Origin: Oscillospiraceae bacterium
GTDB taxonomy: Bacteria; Bacillota; Clostridia; Oscillospirales; Acutalibacteraceae
NCBI GenBank assembly: GCA_022650485.1
Contig: JALCPP010000004.1
Span: 1 to 64,000, forward strand
DNA: 64,000 nt
Direction of reading: 5' to 3'
The translations under genes and the position numbers were made by a program. The notes under the pieces are model-generated. The model had not been told where the DNA came from, made no database searches, and worked only from the letters and a program-made list of their open reading frames with translations. Of this stretch, positions 16,021-22,809 are shown in pieces (within the stretch, counting starts at the first letter, position 1; every line of letters starts with the position of its first letter).

Positions 16021-17049
16021 ATGCCGCGCGGAGTCAAACTGGATTTAGAAAAGGAACCTTCGCTGAAAGAACAAGTGATCACAATTCCGGCACCCAAAAC
16101 GCTGCCGGCACCGAAGATGTTTGCTTCGCTGCGCAAAAAAGCAGCTGCGGCAAAGGTCCTTGAAAGAGCGCGAATTGCGGAAATTGTGGATGAACTGGAC
16201 GGCGAACCTCTGTACAAAAAGCTGAAACGTTTCGTATCGGCGGATGCGCTTACGCTGGTTGCCGTCTGTTTTGACGAGGACCCGATGACTTCCGCCACGC
16301 AGGCGGTGTTCCGGGAAAATGCGGCGAAGGTGCTGGCGGGGCTGGATGCTGCCGCCCATGCGTGCCGCGCCGTTTCCAAAAAAATTGCCGCCGCGTCGCG
16401 CGAAGAATTTCGGTACGTACCCAAGAACCGTGCGGGGGTTGAGCTTTTAACCGCCGGGGATCGCTATCCCGCGGCGGTTCTTCTTCGCAGAAAGTGGATG
16501 GAAAAAGGCAAATCGGCCGGTTTCATCGGCGGGCAGGCATGCGCGGCACTGGCGGATGCCGTGACCCGCGGGCTGGCGCAAAACGAAACGGTGGTAACGG
16601 TAGCTGGAAACGGAGCTTCACGGTGGGTGAACTGCCGGGTGCGTATCGGAACGCCGGTGCGCGATGTGCTGGCGGCCGGAAAACTTCTGCCGGAAACCTC
16701 GGTGGTGGCGGTGGGATCTTCGGTGAACGGCAGAAGCATCACCAACCTTTCCGAGCCGGTCACAGCGGCGACCCGCTGTATCATTGCCATGAAAGGGCTG
16801 CCCCGGCGCAAAACGCTGCCCTGCGTTGGATGCGGGCGGTGTGAACGCGCCTGCCCCCGCGGAATTATTCCGTGGATGATTTTGCAGCAGCTGGAATTGG
16901 AAGAACCGAATCCATTTCGTTTGTTTAATGTAGAGCACTGCATTCAATGTGAGAGCTGCAGTATTGTGTGCCCGTCCGGAATTCATCTGGTGGATGCGGT
17001 GCGGCGTGCGGAAAAGATTAAGGAAGGCAGGGAAAATAAAGGATGCTGA
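16021..17049 (+). CDS. RnfC-like protein, shortened, with two 4Fe-4S motifs
   Basis: A 342-residue homologue of RnfC, about 100 residues short of the usual 430-450. The C-terminus keeps two full 4Fe-4S motifs (CVGCGRCERACPRG and CIQCESCSIVCPSG, about residues 265-320), and the middle keeps the VVTVAGNG and VRIGTP blocks of the complex I 51-kDa/SLBB fold. The N-terminal barrel is reduced to a short stretch (RGVKLDLEKEP...), and the glycine-rich NADH/FMN motif is not found. It is the first of four overlapping Rnf-like genes. Either it no longer takes electrons from NADH, or it uses another donor. The ATG follows GGAGG. Confidence 0.82.
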   Translation: MPRGVKLDLEKEPSLKEQVITIPAPKTLPAPKMFASLRKKAAAAKVLERARIAEIVDELDGEPLYKKLKRFVSADALTLVAVCFDEDPMTSATQAVFRENAAKVLAGLDAAAHACRAVSKKIAAASREEFRYVPKNRAGVELLTAGDRYPAAVLLRRKWMEKGKSAGFIGGQACAALADAVTRGLAQNETVVTVAGNGASRWVNCRVRIGTPVRDVLAAGKLLPETSVVAVGSSVNGRSITNLSEPVTAATRCIIAMKGLPRRKTLPCVGCGRCERACPRGIIPWMILQQLELEEPNPFRLFNVEHCIQCESCSIVCPSGIHLVDAVRRAEKIKEGRENKGC

Positions 17050-18017
17050 AGAACGCGGTTCCTCCGTATCTGAAAAGTGAATTTACCGTTTTTTCCATGA
17101 CGCGCAGCACACTGCTGGCACAGCTTTCCCTGCTGGTCGTGCCCATCCTCTATTACGGATTCCGCCCGCTGGTCGTCGCCGGGGCTTCTATGCTGACCGC
17201 CGTAGCCTGCCATGTCCTTTTCTGTCTCATCCGCGGAAAGAACATTTCTATTACGGAAATATCTCCGCTGGTGACGGGGTTGATGATCGCACTGCTTTTG
17301 CCGATGAATGTGCCGCTCTGGCTTCCCTGTATCGCCACCGCGTTTGCCATGCTGGTGGCTCGGGAACCATTTGGCGGCTTCGGGCGCAATCCGTTCAATC
17401 CGGCTGCCGCCGGGTTGGTTTTTGTCACCCTCTGCTGGCCGCGGCTGGTGTTTTCTTATTTTGACCCGTCCCGTGCGTCGTCGTTTCCACTGCTCGGGGC
17501 AGGGACTTATTCGATGGTTTCATCGCCGTCGCAGGTGCTGAAGCAGGGCTTTAAACCGGATATCCTGCCGCGGGAAATGCTGTGGGGAAATTTTGCAGGC
17601 CCGCTTGGCACAACGGGCATTTTAATCATCGGGGCCTGCGGCATTCTGCTTTTTTTAACCCGGGCGGCGAAACCGGAGGCAACACTCTGCTTCCTCGGCG
17701 CGGCCGCTTTGGCTGCGGCGCTGTTTCCCCGTATCCTGTGTAGCCCGCTCACTTCTGTAAAATACGAGCTTTTGTCCGGCTCGCTCTTTTTCTGCTCCGT
17801 ATTTCTGGTGACGGATCCGGTAACGTCGCCGCGCACGCTTCCGGCAAGGTGCCTTTACGGCGCGTTTGCCGGCGCGATGACCATGGTGTTCCGATGGCTG
17901 GGAACTTATGAGCAGGGAGCCTGCTTTGCACTGCTGCTGGCAAATGCCGCCGCTCCGCTGATGGATTCCGCCGTGTTCCGTTTGCGCGGCTGGGAGGGAA
18001 AACCAAATGAAGAATAA
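17043..18017 (+). CDS. RnfD-like membrane protein
   Basis: A 324-residue RnfD/NqrB-family protein with many membrane helices and the conserved loop REPFGGFGRNPFNPAAAG. The site that in RnfD carries covalently bound FMN, (S/T)(G/A)ATP, reads VSSPSQ here, so the flavin-bearing Thr appears replaced by Ser. LWGNFAGPLGTT and LVTDPVTSP match other family blocks. It overlaps the RnfC-like gene by 7 bases and the next gene by 11 bases, so the four genes are tightly coupled. Whether it carries flavin cannot be decided from sequence. Confidence 0.85.
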   Translation: MLKNAVPPYLKSEFTVFSMTRSTLLAQLSLLVVPILYYGFRPLVVAGASMLTAVACHVLFCLIRGKNISITEISPLVTGLMIALLLPMNVPLWLPCIATAFAMLVAREPFGGFGRNPFNPAAAGLVFVTLCWPRLVFSYFDPSRASSFPLLGAGTYSMVSSPSQVLKQGFKPDILPREMLWGNFAGPLGTTGILIIGACGILLFLTRAAKPEATLCFLGAAALAAALFPRILCSPLTSVKYELLSGSLFFCSVFLVTDPVTSPRTLPARCLYGAFAGAMTMVFRWLGTYEQGACFALLLANAAAPLMDSAVFRLRGWEGKPNEE

Positions 18018-18648
18018 AAGGCTTTTTCTGCGCGCGGCGGTTCCGATTTTTCTGAACGGCCTGCTGTTCAGAAACCCCGTGCTGATTCGTGCGCTTGGCA
18101 TGTACCCCATCGTTGCGGCGGCGTGGAACACAAAAAACGCGGCGGGGCTTTCCATTCTCTTTCTGGCTTTGTCGCTTTCGTCGTCGCTTTTGCTCTGCCT
18201 GACCGGAATGCTGGTGCCGCGCTGGTTCCGCCCCGGGCTGGTTCTGCTGGTGTCCGCCGCGCTTTATGTTCCGGCCGGGGCATTGGCGGACTGGCTGGTT
18301 CCGAATTCCATTTCAAACCTTGGAATGGCGGCCGGGCTGATGATCTGCAACTCCGTTATCTTCTCCCACGCGGAGGAATACGCGCCGGAGCATGTGGCGG
18401 TCGCGGTTGCGGCGGATGCGCTGGGCTGCTCGGCAGGGTTTGCACTGACGGCGTTTTTGGTTGCGTCGGTGCGCTCGGCATGGCTGAACGGATTCCACCT
18501 GCCGTTTGTCGGCTTTGTTATGGGGCGTGCTTCCGACTTTCCATTTGCCGGCTTTCTACTGCTCGGGTTTTTGGCCGCTCTGGTTCAATGGATGAATCAC
18601 CTGCGGGCGCGCCGCGGTGCCGAGCGCAGCAAGAGGAGGATGCCGTGA
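18007..18648 (+). CDS. RnfE-like membrane protein lacking cluster cysteines
   Basis: A 213-residue protein of the RnfE/NqrD family with six membrane helices. Orthology is shown by the NGLLFRNPVLIRALG start and the HAEEYA block. In functional RnfE the motif LGxCP and a later NC supply cysteines for the intramembrane [2Fe-2S] cluster; here the first reads GMYP (Tyr33) and the second NS (Asn115-Ser116). It starts inside the end of the RnfD-like gene. RnfG, normally encoded between D and E, is missing. The protein keeps the fold but probably not the cluster. Confidence 0.83.
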   Translation: MKNKRLFLRAAVPIFLNGLLFRNPVLIRALGMYPIVAAAWNTKNAAGLSILFLALSLSSSLLLCLTGMLVPRWFRPGLVLLVSAALYVPAGALADWLVPNSISNLGMAAGLMICNSVIFSHAEEYAPEHVAVAVAADALGCSAGFALTAFLVASVRSAWLNGFHLPFVGFVMGRASDFPFAGFLLLGFLAALVQWMNHLRARRGAERSKRRMP

Positions 18649-19235
18649 TGTTTTTAAAACTGGTTTTAACGGCACTTCTGGCCGTCGGTACGGAAAATCT
18701 TCTATTTGCGGGAGGCGCCGGGTTCAGCCGGGCCATGCGCGCCGCGCAGCGTCCGGGCAGCATCGGCATTTATTCGCTGCTGGTTACATGGTTTTCTCTG
18801 GTCTCCGGCTTTGCGGGCATGTGGCTTAACTCTTTTCTTCCGGCCTATGGCCCGAAGATGACGCTGAGCTCGGCCTGCCTTGCGGGTGCTGCTGCGGCCG
18901 CTTATCTGGTGACATATATCGTTGCGCGCCTTGCGCTGCCCAGAAGAATGATGAAAAAAATCGAGCCGTTTTTAGCGCCGGCGGCTATCAATACGATTGT
19001 GCTGGCACTGCCCTATGTGCAGCGCAGCTTTTTGTTCGGACCGGCTCAGACCGCAGGATATGCGCTGGGCTCAGGAGCCGCGTTTTACCTTGCCTCTGTG
19101 GTTCTGATGCACGCGCAGGCGAAATGCCGCAATCCGGATATGCCGAAAGCATTCAGCGGCCTGCCCGCTTCGATTTTATATATCGGCATCCTGTCGATGG
19201 CGTTTGCCGGATTTGCCGGTTCGAGGGTGTTTTGA
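18648..19235 (+). CDS. RnfA-like membrane protein lacking cluster cysteines
   Basis: A 195-residue RnfA/NqrE-type protein with six membrane helices and the C-terminal FSGLPASILYIGILSMAFAG block typical of RnfA. The LGLCP motif is replaced by GGAGF (about residues 22-26), and the NC pair in the second half-repeat is replaced by NT (Asn115-Thr116). The ATG overlaps the stop of the RnfE-like gene (GTGATG) after AGAGGAGG. No RnfB gene follows; a strong terminator comes at once. With the E-like partner it would form the membrane core without the usual [2Fe-2S] cluster. Confidence 0.8.
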   Translation: MFLKLVLTALLAVGTENLLFAGGAGFSRAMRAAQRPGSIGIYSLLVTWFSLVSGFAGMWLNSFLPAYGPKMTLSSACLAGAAAAAYLVTYIVARLALPRRMMKKIEPFLAPAAINTIVLALPYVQRSFLFGPAQTAGYALGSGAAFYLASVVLMHAQAKCRNPDMPKAFSGLPASILYIGILSMAFAGFAGSRVF

Positions 19236-19236
19236 G

Positions 19237-19284
19237 GAACAAAAAGAGGAGGAACCGCATCTGCGGTTCCTCCTCTTTTTGTTC
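19237..19284. terminator. Bidirectional terminator between the Rnf-like cassette and a lipoprotein gene
   Basis: A very long inverted repeat: GAACAAAAAGAGGAGGAACC and following GCA pair with TGC and GGTTCCTCCTCTTTTTGTTC. It has A and T runs at its flanks and serves convergent genes. Confidence 0.93.
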
Positions 19285-19295
19285 CAACCCGAAAC

Positions 19296-19721
19296 TCAAT
19301 ACTTGAGTGCTTTAATCAGGCGGTTCATCTCATCTTTTTTGGCGATGGTTCCCTTGCAGTTTAAAACGGTGTTGTCCATCCGGATGAGCGTGTAATAGAT
19401 TTCGCCGTTCTGTGCGGTGTATTTGTTGTAAGCGTTTGAATCCACCGTGCTTTCCCCGCCGGTTACAGTCAGGCTGTCTTTCAGGGAAGCATATTGTTCC
19501 TGTGCGCTGATTGAATCGGAACAAGTGGTAAAAATAATCTGTGTGTCGGTTTCACTTTTTGAAGCGCTCAGCGAGTCAGTTCCCTGTGCTACGGTGTACC
19601 CCAGTGCTTCGGCTTGCTTTTTGAAGTCGTCGTTTGAAACCGGGGTGCGTGCGGAGCAGGCCGAAAGAATGAAAAGACACGCGGCAAGCGCGGCGGCCAG
19701 AAAAGCGGCAGTTTTTTTCAC
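19296..19721 (-). CDS. Small lipoprotein of unknown function
   Basis: A 141-residue secreted lipoprotein. Its N-terminus (VKKTAAFLAAALAACLFILSAC) is a signal peptide ending in a lipobox LSAC. The mature part, about 115 residues, is soluble and contains two internal Cys, one of them in the segment TTCSDS. The GTG at 19721 is chosen because GGAGGG lies 7 bases before it; an ATG seven codons earlier overlaps that site. The protein faces the outside of the membrane. No domain is recognised. It is a single gene convergent with the Rnf-like cassette. Confidence 0.78.
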   Translation of the reverse strand: MKKTAAFLAAALAACLFILSACSARTPVSNDDFKKQAEALGYTVAQGTDSLSASKSETDTQIIFTTCSDSISAQEQYASLKDSLTVTGGESTVDSNAYNKYTAQNGEIYYTLIRMDNTVLNCKGTIAKKDEMNRLIKALKY

Positions 19722-19878
19722 GGAAAACCCTCCATCATTCAAAAGCTGTTTGGCTGTAATAAAAATCAGAAATTATCAATTATTATAAACCGCTTTACAG
19801 CGGTTTACAAGCCCTGGGCACGCGGCAGAAGCTGTTTTTGAATGCTATCAATTTCCAGAAACAACCTTGTTAAATCCT

Positions 19879-19907
19879 GCATAGACAGCCCTTTCCTGTG
19901 GATAATA
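19879..19907 (+). promoter_or_regulatory. Sigma-G-like promoter of spoVT
   Basis: GCATA (19879-19883), 17 bases, GATAATA (19901-19907) fits the forespore sigma-G pattern GHATR-N17/18-CATnnTA with one mismatch. spoVT is sigma-G dependent in Bacillus, which supports the reading. Confidence 0.5.
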
Positions 19908-19942
19908 TGGAATGTAAATCACCACATAGGAGGGAAATCAAT

Positions 19943-20479
19943 TTGAAAGCCACAGGAATCGTAAGAAGAATTGACGACTTGGGTCGTGTAGTAATACCAA
20001 AGGAGATTCGCAGAACGCTGCGTATCCGCGAGGGAGATGCCCTTGAGATTTACACAGATTCGCAGGGGGGAGTTATCTTTAAAAAGTATTCCCCCGTCGG
20101 AGAGCTTTCCACTTTTGCTTTTCAATATGCGGAAGTTTTAAACCGCACGGCGGGCCTGCCTATGTTGATTTGCGACCGGGATCATATTGTTGCAGCCGCC
20201 GGGGTATCCCGCAAGGAATATCTGGAGCGGCGGGTTACGCCGGAGCTTGAGGAGTGCATGCAGTCGAGGCGGACTTTTATCACCACCAGCGGCGAAAGAT
20301 TACAGCCCGTTGAGGGAATCGACCGCACGGCAGGTGTCATCTGCCCGATTTTAGCTTCCAGCGACGTTACGGGCGCCGTGATTCTGCTGGAAGACGATGC
20401 CCAGACCGCCCCGGATGAAACCAAAACAAAACTGGTGCAGGTAGCAGCCGCGTTCCTCGGAAAGCAAATGGAGGAATAG
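19943..20479 (+). CDS. spoVT: Stage V sporulation transcription regulator SpoVT
   Basis: A 178-residue protein, the same length as the Bacillus subtilis SpoVT. Residues 1-50 form the AbrB-type swapped-hairpin DNA-binding domain (KATGIVRRIDDLGRVVIPKE, RIREGDALEI). The remainder is a GAF-like domain (LPMLICDRDHIVAAAG). SpoVT tunes forespore gene expression late in sporulation. The TTG at 19943 is chosen for TAGGAGGG 8 bases before it and for the exact family length; upstream in-frame ATGs lie before that site. The GAF ligand is unknown. Confidence 0.93.
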   Translation: MKATGIVRRIDDLGRVVIPKEIRRTLRIREGDALEIYTDSQGGVIFKKYSPVGELSTFAFQYAEVLNRTAGLPMLICDRDHIVAAAGVSRKEYLERRVTPELEECMQSRRTFITTSGERLQPVEGIDRTAGVICPILASSDVTGAVILLEDDAQTAPDETKTKLVQVAAAFLGKQMEE

Positions 20480-20500
20480 AGGAATCTTTCTCGGAACTCC

Positions 20501-20529
20501 TTGCAATTCTAGCCTTAATGTGCTAAAAT
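20501..20529 (+). promoter_or_regulatory. Promoter of the rimP-nusA-infB operon
   Basis: TTGCAA (20501-20506), 17-base spacer, TAAAAT (20524-20529). Confidence 0.65.
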
Positions 20530-20556
20530 AACGAAAGTATATGAGAGATGGGATGA

Positions 20557-20585
20557 AAGAGTGGGGCAACCCGCTCTTTTGTTTG
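20557..20585 (+). terminator. Leader attenuator before rimP
   Basis: AAGAGTGGG (20557-20565), GCAA tetraloop, CCCGCTCTT (20570-20578) followed by TTGTTTG. It lies between promoter and rimP, so it can stop transcription early. Autoregulation of the nusA operon through NusA-dependent termination in its leader is known in Bacillus; the same control is inferred here. Confidence 0.65.
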
Positions 20586-20604
20586 TATAGCGGGGGGAAG
20601 TACG

Positions 20605-21087
20605 TTGGCAGGAAAGGGAAAAGAAGGCGGCGTTGCCGGTGCAGTCTGGAAACTGGCGCTGCCGTTTGCACAGCATTTAGGGCTTTCCATTTGGGATGTT
20701 CGGTATGAAAAAGAAGGCGGCGCCTGGTACCTGAGGATTTTTATCGACAAGCCCGGCGGGGTCGGCATCGACGACTGCGAAGCCATGAGCCGCGCGGTCA
20801 ACAAGCCGCTCGACGAGCTGGACCCGATTCGCGGTTCCTACTGCCTGGAGGTTTCTTCCCCCGGAATGAACCGCGAGCTGAGGCGCAGCGAGCATTTTGC
20901 CGCTTTTCTTGGCTCCTGCGTGCAGGTCCGGCTGATTCGGCCTCTGCCTGACGGAACCAGGGACCTTACCGGGGTTCTTGCAGGATATGAAGGCGGAGAG
21001 CTGACGCTTCGGAATGATTCCGGGGAAACGGCCAGCCTGACTCTTCGTGACACCGCCTGGGTGCGGCTGTTGGAAGAGGACGAATAG
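20605..21087 (+). CDS. rimP: Ribosome maturation factor RimP
   Basis: A 160-residue RimP, needed for 30S subunit maturation. Motifs include the N-terminal LGLSIWDVRYEKEGG, RIFIDKPGGVGIDDC and the LEVSSPGMNREL block. The TTG at 20605 follows GGGGGGAAG; no better start is found. It heads the conserved translation operon, 17 bases before nusA, with a promoter and an attenuator hairpin upstream. Confidence 0.95.
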   Translation: MAGKGKEGGVAGAVWKLALPFAQHLGLSIWDVRYEKEGGAWYLRIFIDKPGGVGIDDCEAMSRAVNKPLDELDPIRGSYCLEVSSPGMNRELRRSEHFAAFLGSCVQVRLIRPLPDGTRDLTGVLAGYEGGELTLRNDSGETASLTLRDTAWVRLLEEDE

Positions 21088-21104
21088 GAGGAGTATGAGA
21101 AAAC

Positions 21105-22187
21105 ATGAACAGCGAGATATTTGACGCCCTGAACCTGCTGGAAAAGGAGCGGGGAATTTCGGTCGATTTTATGTTGGACCGAATTAAAAAGGCGATTGTT
21201 ACGGCATGCAAAAACAGCTATGGCAACGAGGACTGCATCGTAAAGGTCGATCAGGCAAAGGGAGCTTTTGAAGTTTATCTGCGCCAGGACGTCGTAGAGG
21301 ACATAACGGACAAAGGAAAGGAAATCCTACTGGAGAAGGCACGGGAAATTGACCCTTCCGCCGCAATTGGCGACAGAATTGCCGTTCCGCTTGACACAAA
21401 GGATTTTGGTCGGATTGCCGCCCAGACGGCGCGCAACATCATTCGGCAGGGAATTCGCGACGGCGAGCGCAGCCGCATGCTGCAGGAATTTGAAAGCAAG
21501 CATCAGGAGCTGGTCAGCGCGGTGGTGGAACAGGTGGACCCGCGCTCCGGCGCAGCCACGCTGACCATCGGCAAGGCCGAAGCCGTGCTGCCAAAGTCGG
21601 AGCAGGTTGCCGGCGAAAAGCTGCGCGAAGGCGACCATATCAAGGTGTATGTGGCGGATGTCAAGGATACGGAAAAAGGTCCGCGTGCCATGATCAGCCG
21701 GATTCACCCCGACCTGGTCAAGCGCCTGTTTGAAGCGGAGGTACCGGAAATTTACGACGGGACGGTTGAAATCAAGGCCGTTTCGCGCGAAGCGGGTTCC
21801 CGCACGAAAATCGCTGTTCTAAGCCATAACCCGGATGTCGACGCGGTCGGTTCCTGCATCGGCGCGAAGGGCATGCGTGTCAACCGCATCGTGGCGGAGC
21901 TCAGCGGCGAAAAAATAGATATTGTTCAGTACAGCGAAGACCCAAAACAGTTTATTGCGTCCGCACTTTCACCCGCAAGCGTGGTGGATGTGGTTCCGGC
22001 GGAGGATGGGGCACGGATGTGCCGCGTTGCGGTGCCGGACGACCAGCTTTCGCTGGCAATCGGAAATAAAGGGCAGAACGCCCGTCTGGCCGCCAGGCTG
22101 ACGGGTTGGAAAATAGATATTAAACCGGAAAGCGGGTTCTATGACGAACCTGCCGCAGAGCCGGAAGAAGCACCGGTTCAGGAATAA
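21105..22187 (+). CDS. nusA: Transcription termination/antitermination factor NusA
   Basis: A 360-residue NusA of the Gram-positive form: N-terminal RNA polymerase-binding domain (1-130), S1 domain (about 135-200), then two KH domains, the first with GSCIGAKGMRVNRI and the second with LAIGNKGQNARLAARL. The acidic C-terminal repeats of proteobacterial NusA are absent; a short Glu/Pro-rich tail ends the protein. It modulates pausing and termination and probably represses its own operon. It sits second in the operon. Confidence 0.97.
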   Translation: MNSEIFDALNLLEKERGISVDFMLDRIKKAIVTACKNSYGNEDCIVKVDQAKGAFEVYLRQDVVEDITDKGKEILLEKAREIDPSAAIGDRIAVPLDTKDFGRIAAQTARNIIRQGIRDGERSRMLQEFESKHQELVSAVVEQVDPRSGAATLTIGKAEAVLPKSEQVAGEKLREGDHIKVYVADVKDTEKGPRAMISRIHPDLVKRLFEAEVPEIYDGTVEIKAVSREAGSRTKIAVLSHNPDVDAVGSCIGAKGMRVNRIVAELSGEKIDIVQYSEDPKQFIASALSPASVVDVVPAEDGARMCRVAVPDDQLSLAIGNKGQNARLAARLTGWKIDIKPESGFYDEPAAEPEEAPVQE

Positions 22188-22226
22188 AAAAACCGGGGAT
22201 GGATTGCCACAGGGGGGCATGCTGCG

Positions 22227-22499
22227 ATGCAGAAGAGAAAAGTTCCGCTGCGCATGTGCGCGGGATGCGGGCAGATGAAACCGAAAAAAGAACTTGTTCG
22301 GGTGGTCAAATCCCCCGAAGGCGAAATTTCACTCGATTTGGTCGGCCGTAAGCCCGGGCGAGGCGCGTATGTCTGCAAAAGTGCCGAATGCCTGAAGGCG
22401 GCACGGAAAGCCAGACGATTGGAAAAGGCTTTTTCCTGCCGAATTCCGGATGAGGTGTATGACCGCCTTGAGGAGGAATTGAACGGGAATGAATCATAG
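22227..22499 (+). CDS. ylxR: YlxR family RNA-binding protein (RnpM)
   Basis: A 90-residue YlxR protein with the family start PLRMCAGCGQMKPKKELVRVVK and the LDLVGRKPGRGAYVCKS block. The motif CAGC and later Cys make a small metal or structural site. In Bacillus this protein has been described as a modulator of RNase P and renamed RnpM. It lies in its conserved place between nusA and the L7Ae-like gene, overlapping the latter by 11 bases. An upstream ATG in another frame is ignored. Confidence 0.92.
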   Translation: MQKRKVPLRMCAGCGQMKPKKELVRVVKSPEGEISLDLVGRKPGRGAYVCKSAECLKAARKARRLEKAFSCRIPDEVYDRLEEELNGNES

Positions 22500-22794
22500 G
22501 CTGCTTTCCCTTCTGGGAATTGCAAGACGGGCCGGCAAGTTGAGCCTGGGAAGCGACGCCGTACGCAAGGCGGCGCTCGGGGGGCGGTGCCCGCTGATTC
22601 TGTTCGCATCGGATCTTTCCCCGCACACGGTTCGCACGGTTGGCGAAGCTGCGGCGAAAGGAAACGCTGAAACGGCGGTTTTGCATGTAAACATGGAAGA
22701 AATTGGATGTGCCATAGGGAAAAGGACGGGGGTACTTGCGGTAAATGATATAGGATTTGCAAAAAAGCTGCTCGCGCTGAATGCGGAAGAATGA
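22489..22794 (+). CDS. ylxQ: L7Ae-family ribosomal protein YlxQ
   Basis: A 101-residue protein of the L7Ae/L30e/S12e family (LLGIARRAGKLSLGSDAV, LILFASDLSPHT, GVLAVNDIGFAKKL). Family members bind kink-turn RNA; YlxQ is a candidate K-turn binding protein linked to the ribosome. It overlaps the end of ylxR and is 15 bases before infB, the usual order in Firmicutes. Confidence 0.92.
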   Translation: MNHRLLSLLGIARRAGKLSLGSDAVRKAALGGRCPLILFASDLSPHTVRTVGEAAAKGNAETAVLHVNMEEIGCAIGKRTGVLAVNDIGFAKKLLALNAEE

Positions 22795-22809
22795 GGAGGA
22801 ATTTGTACT

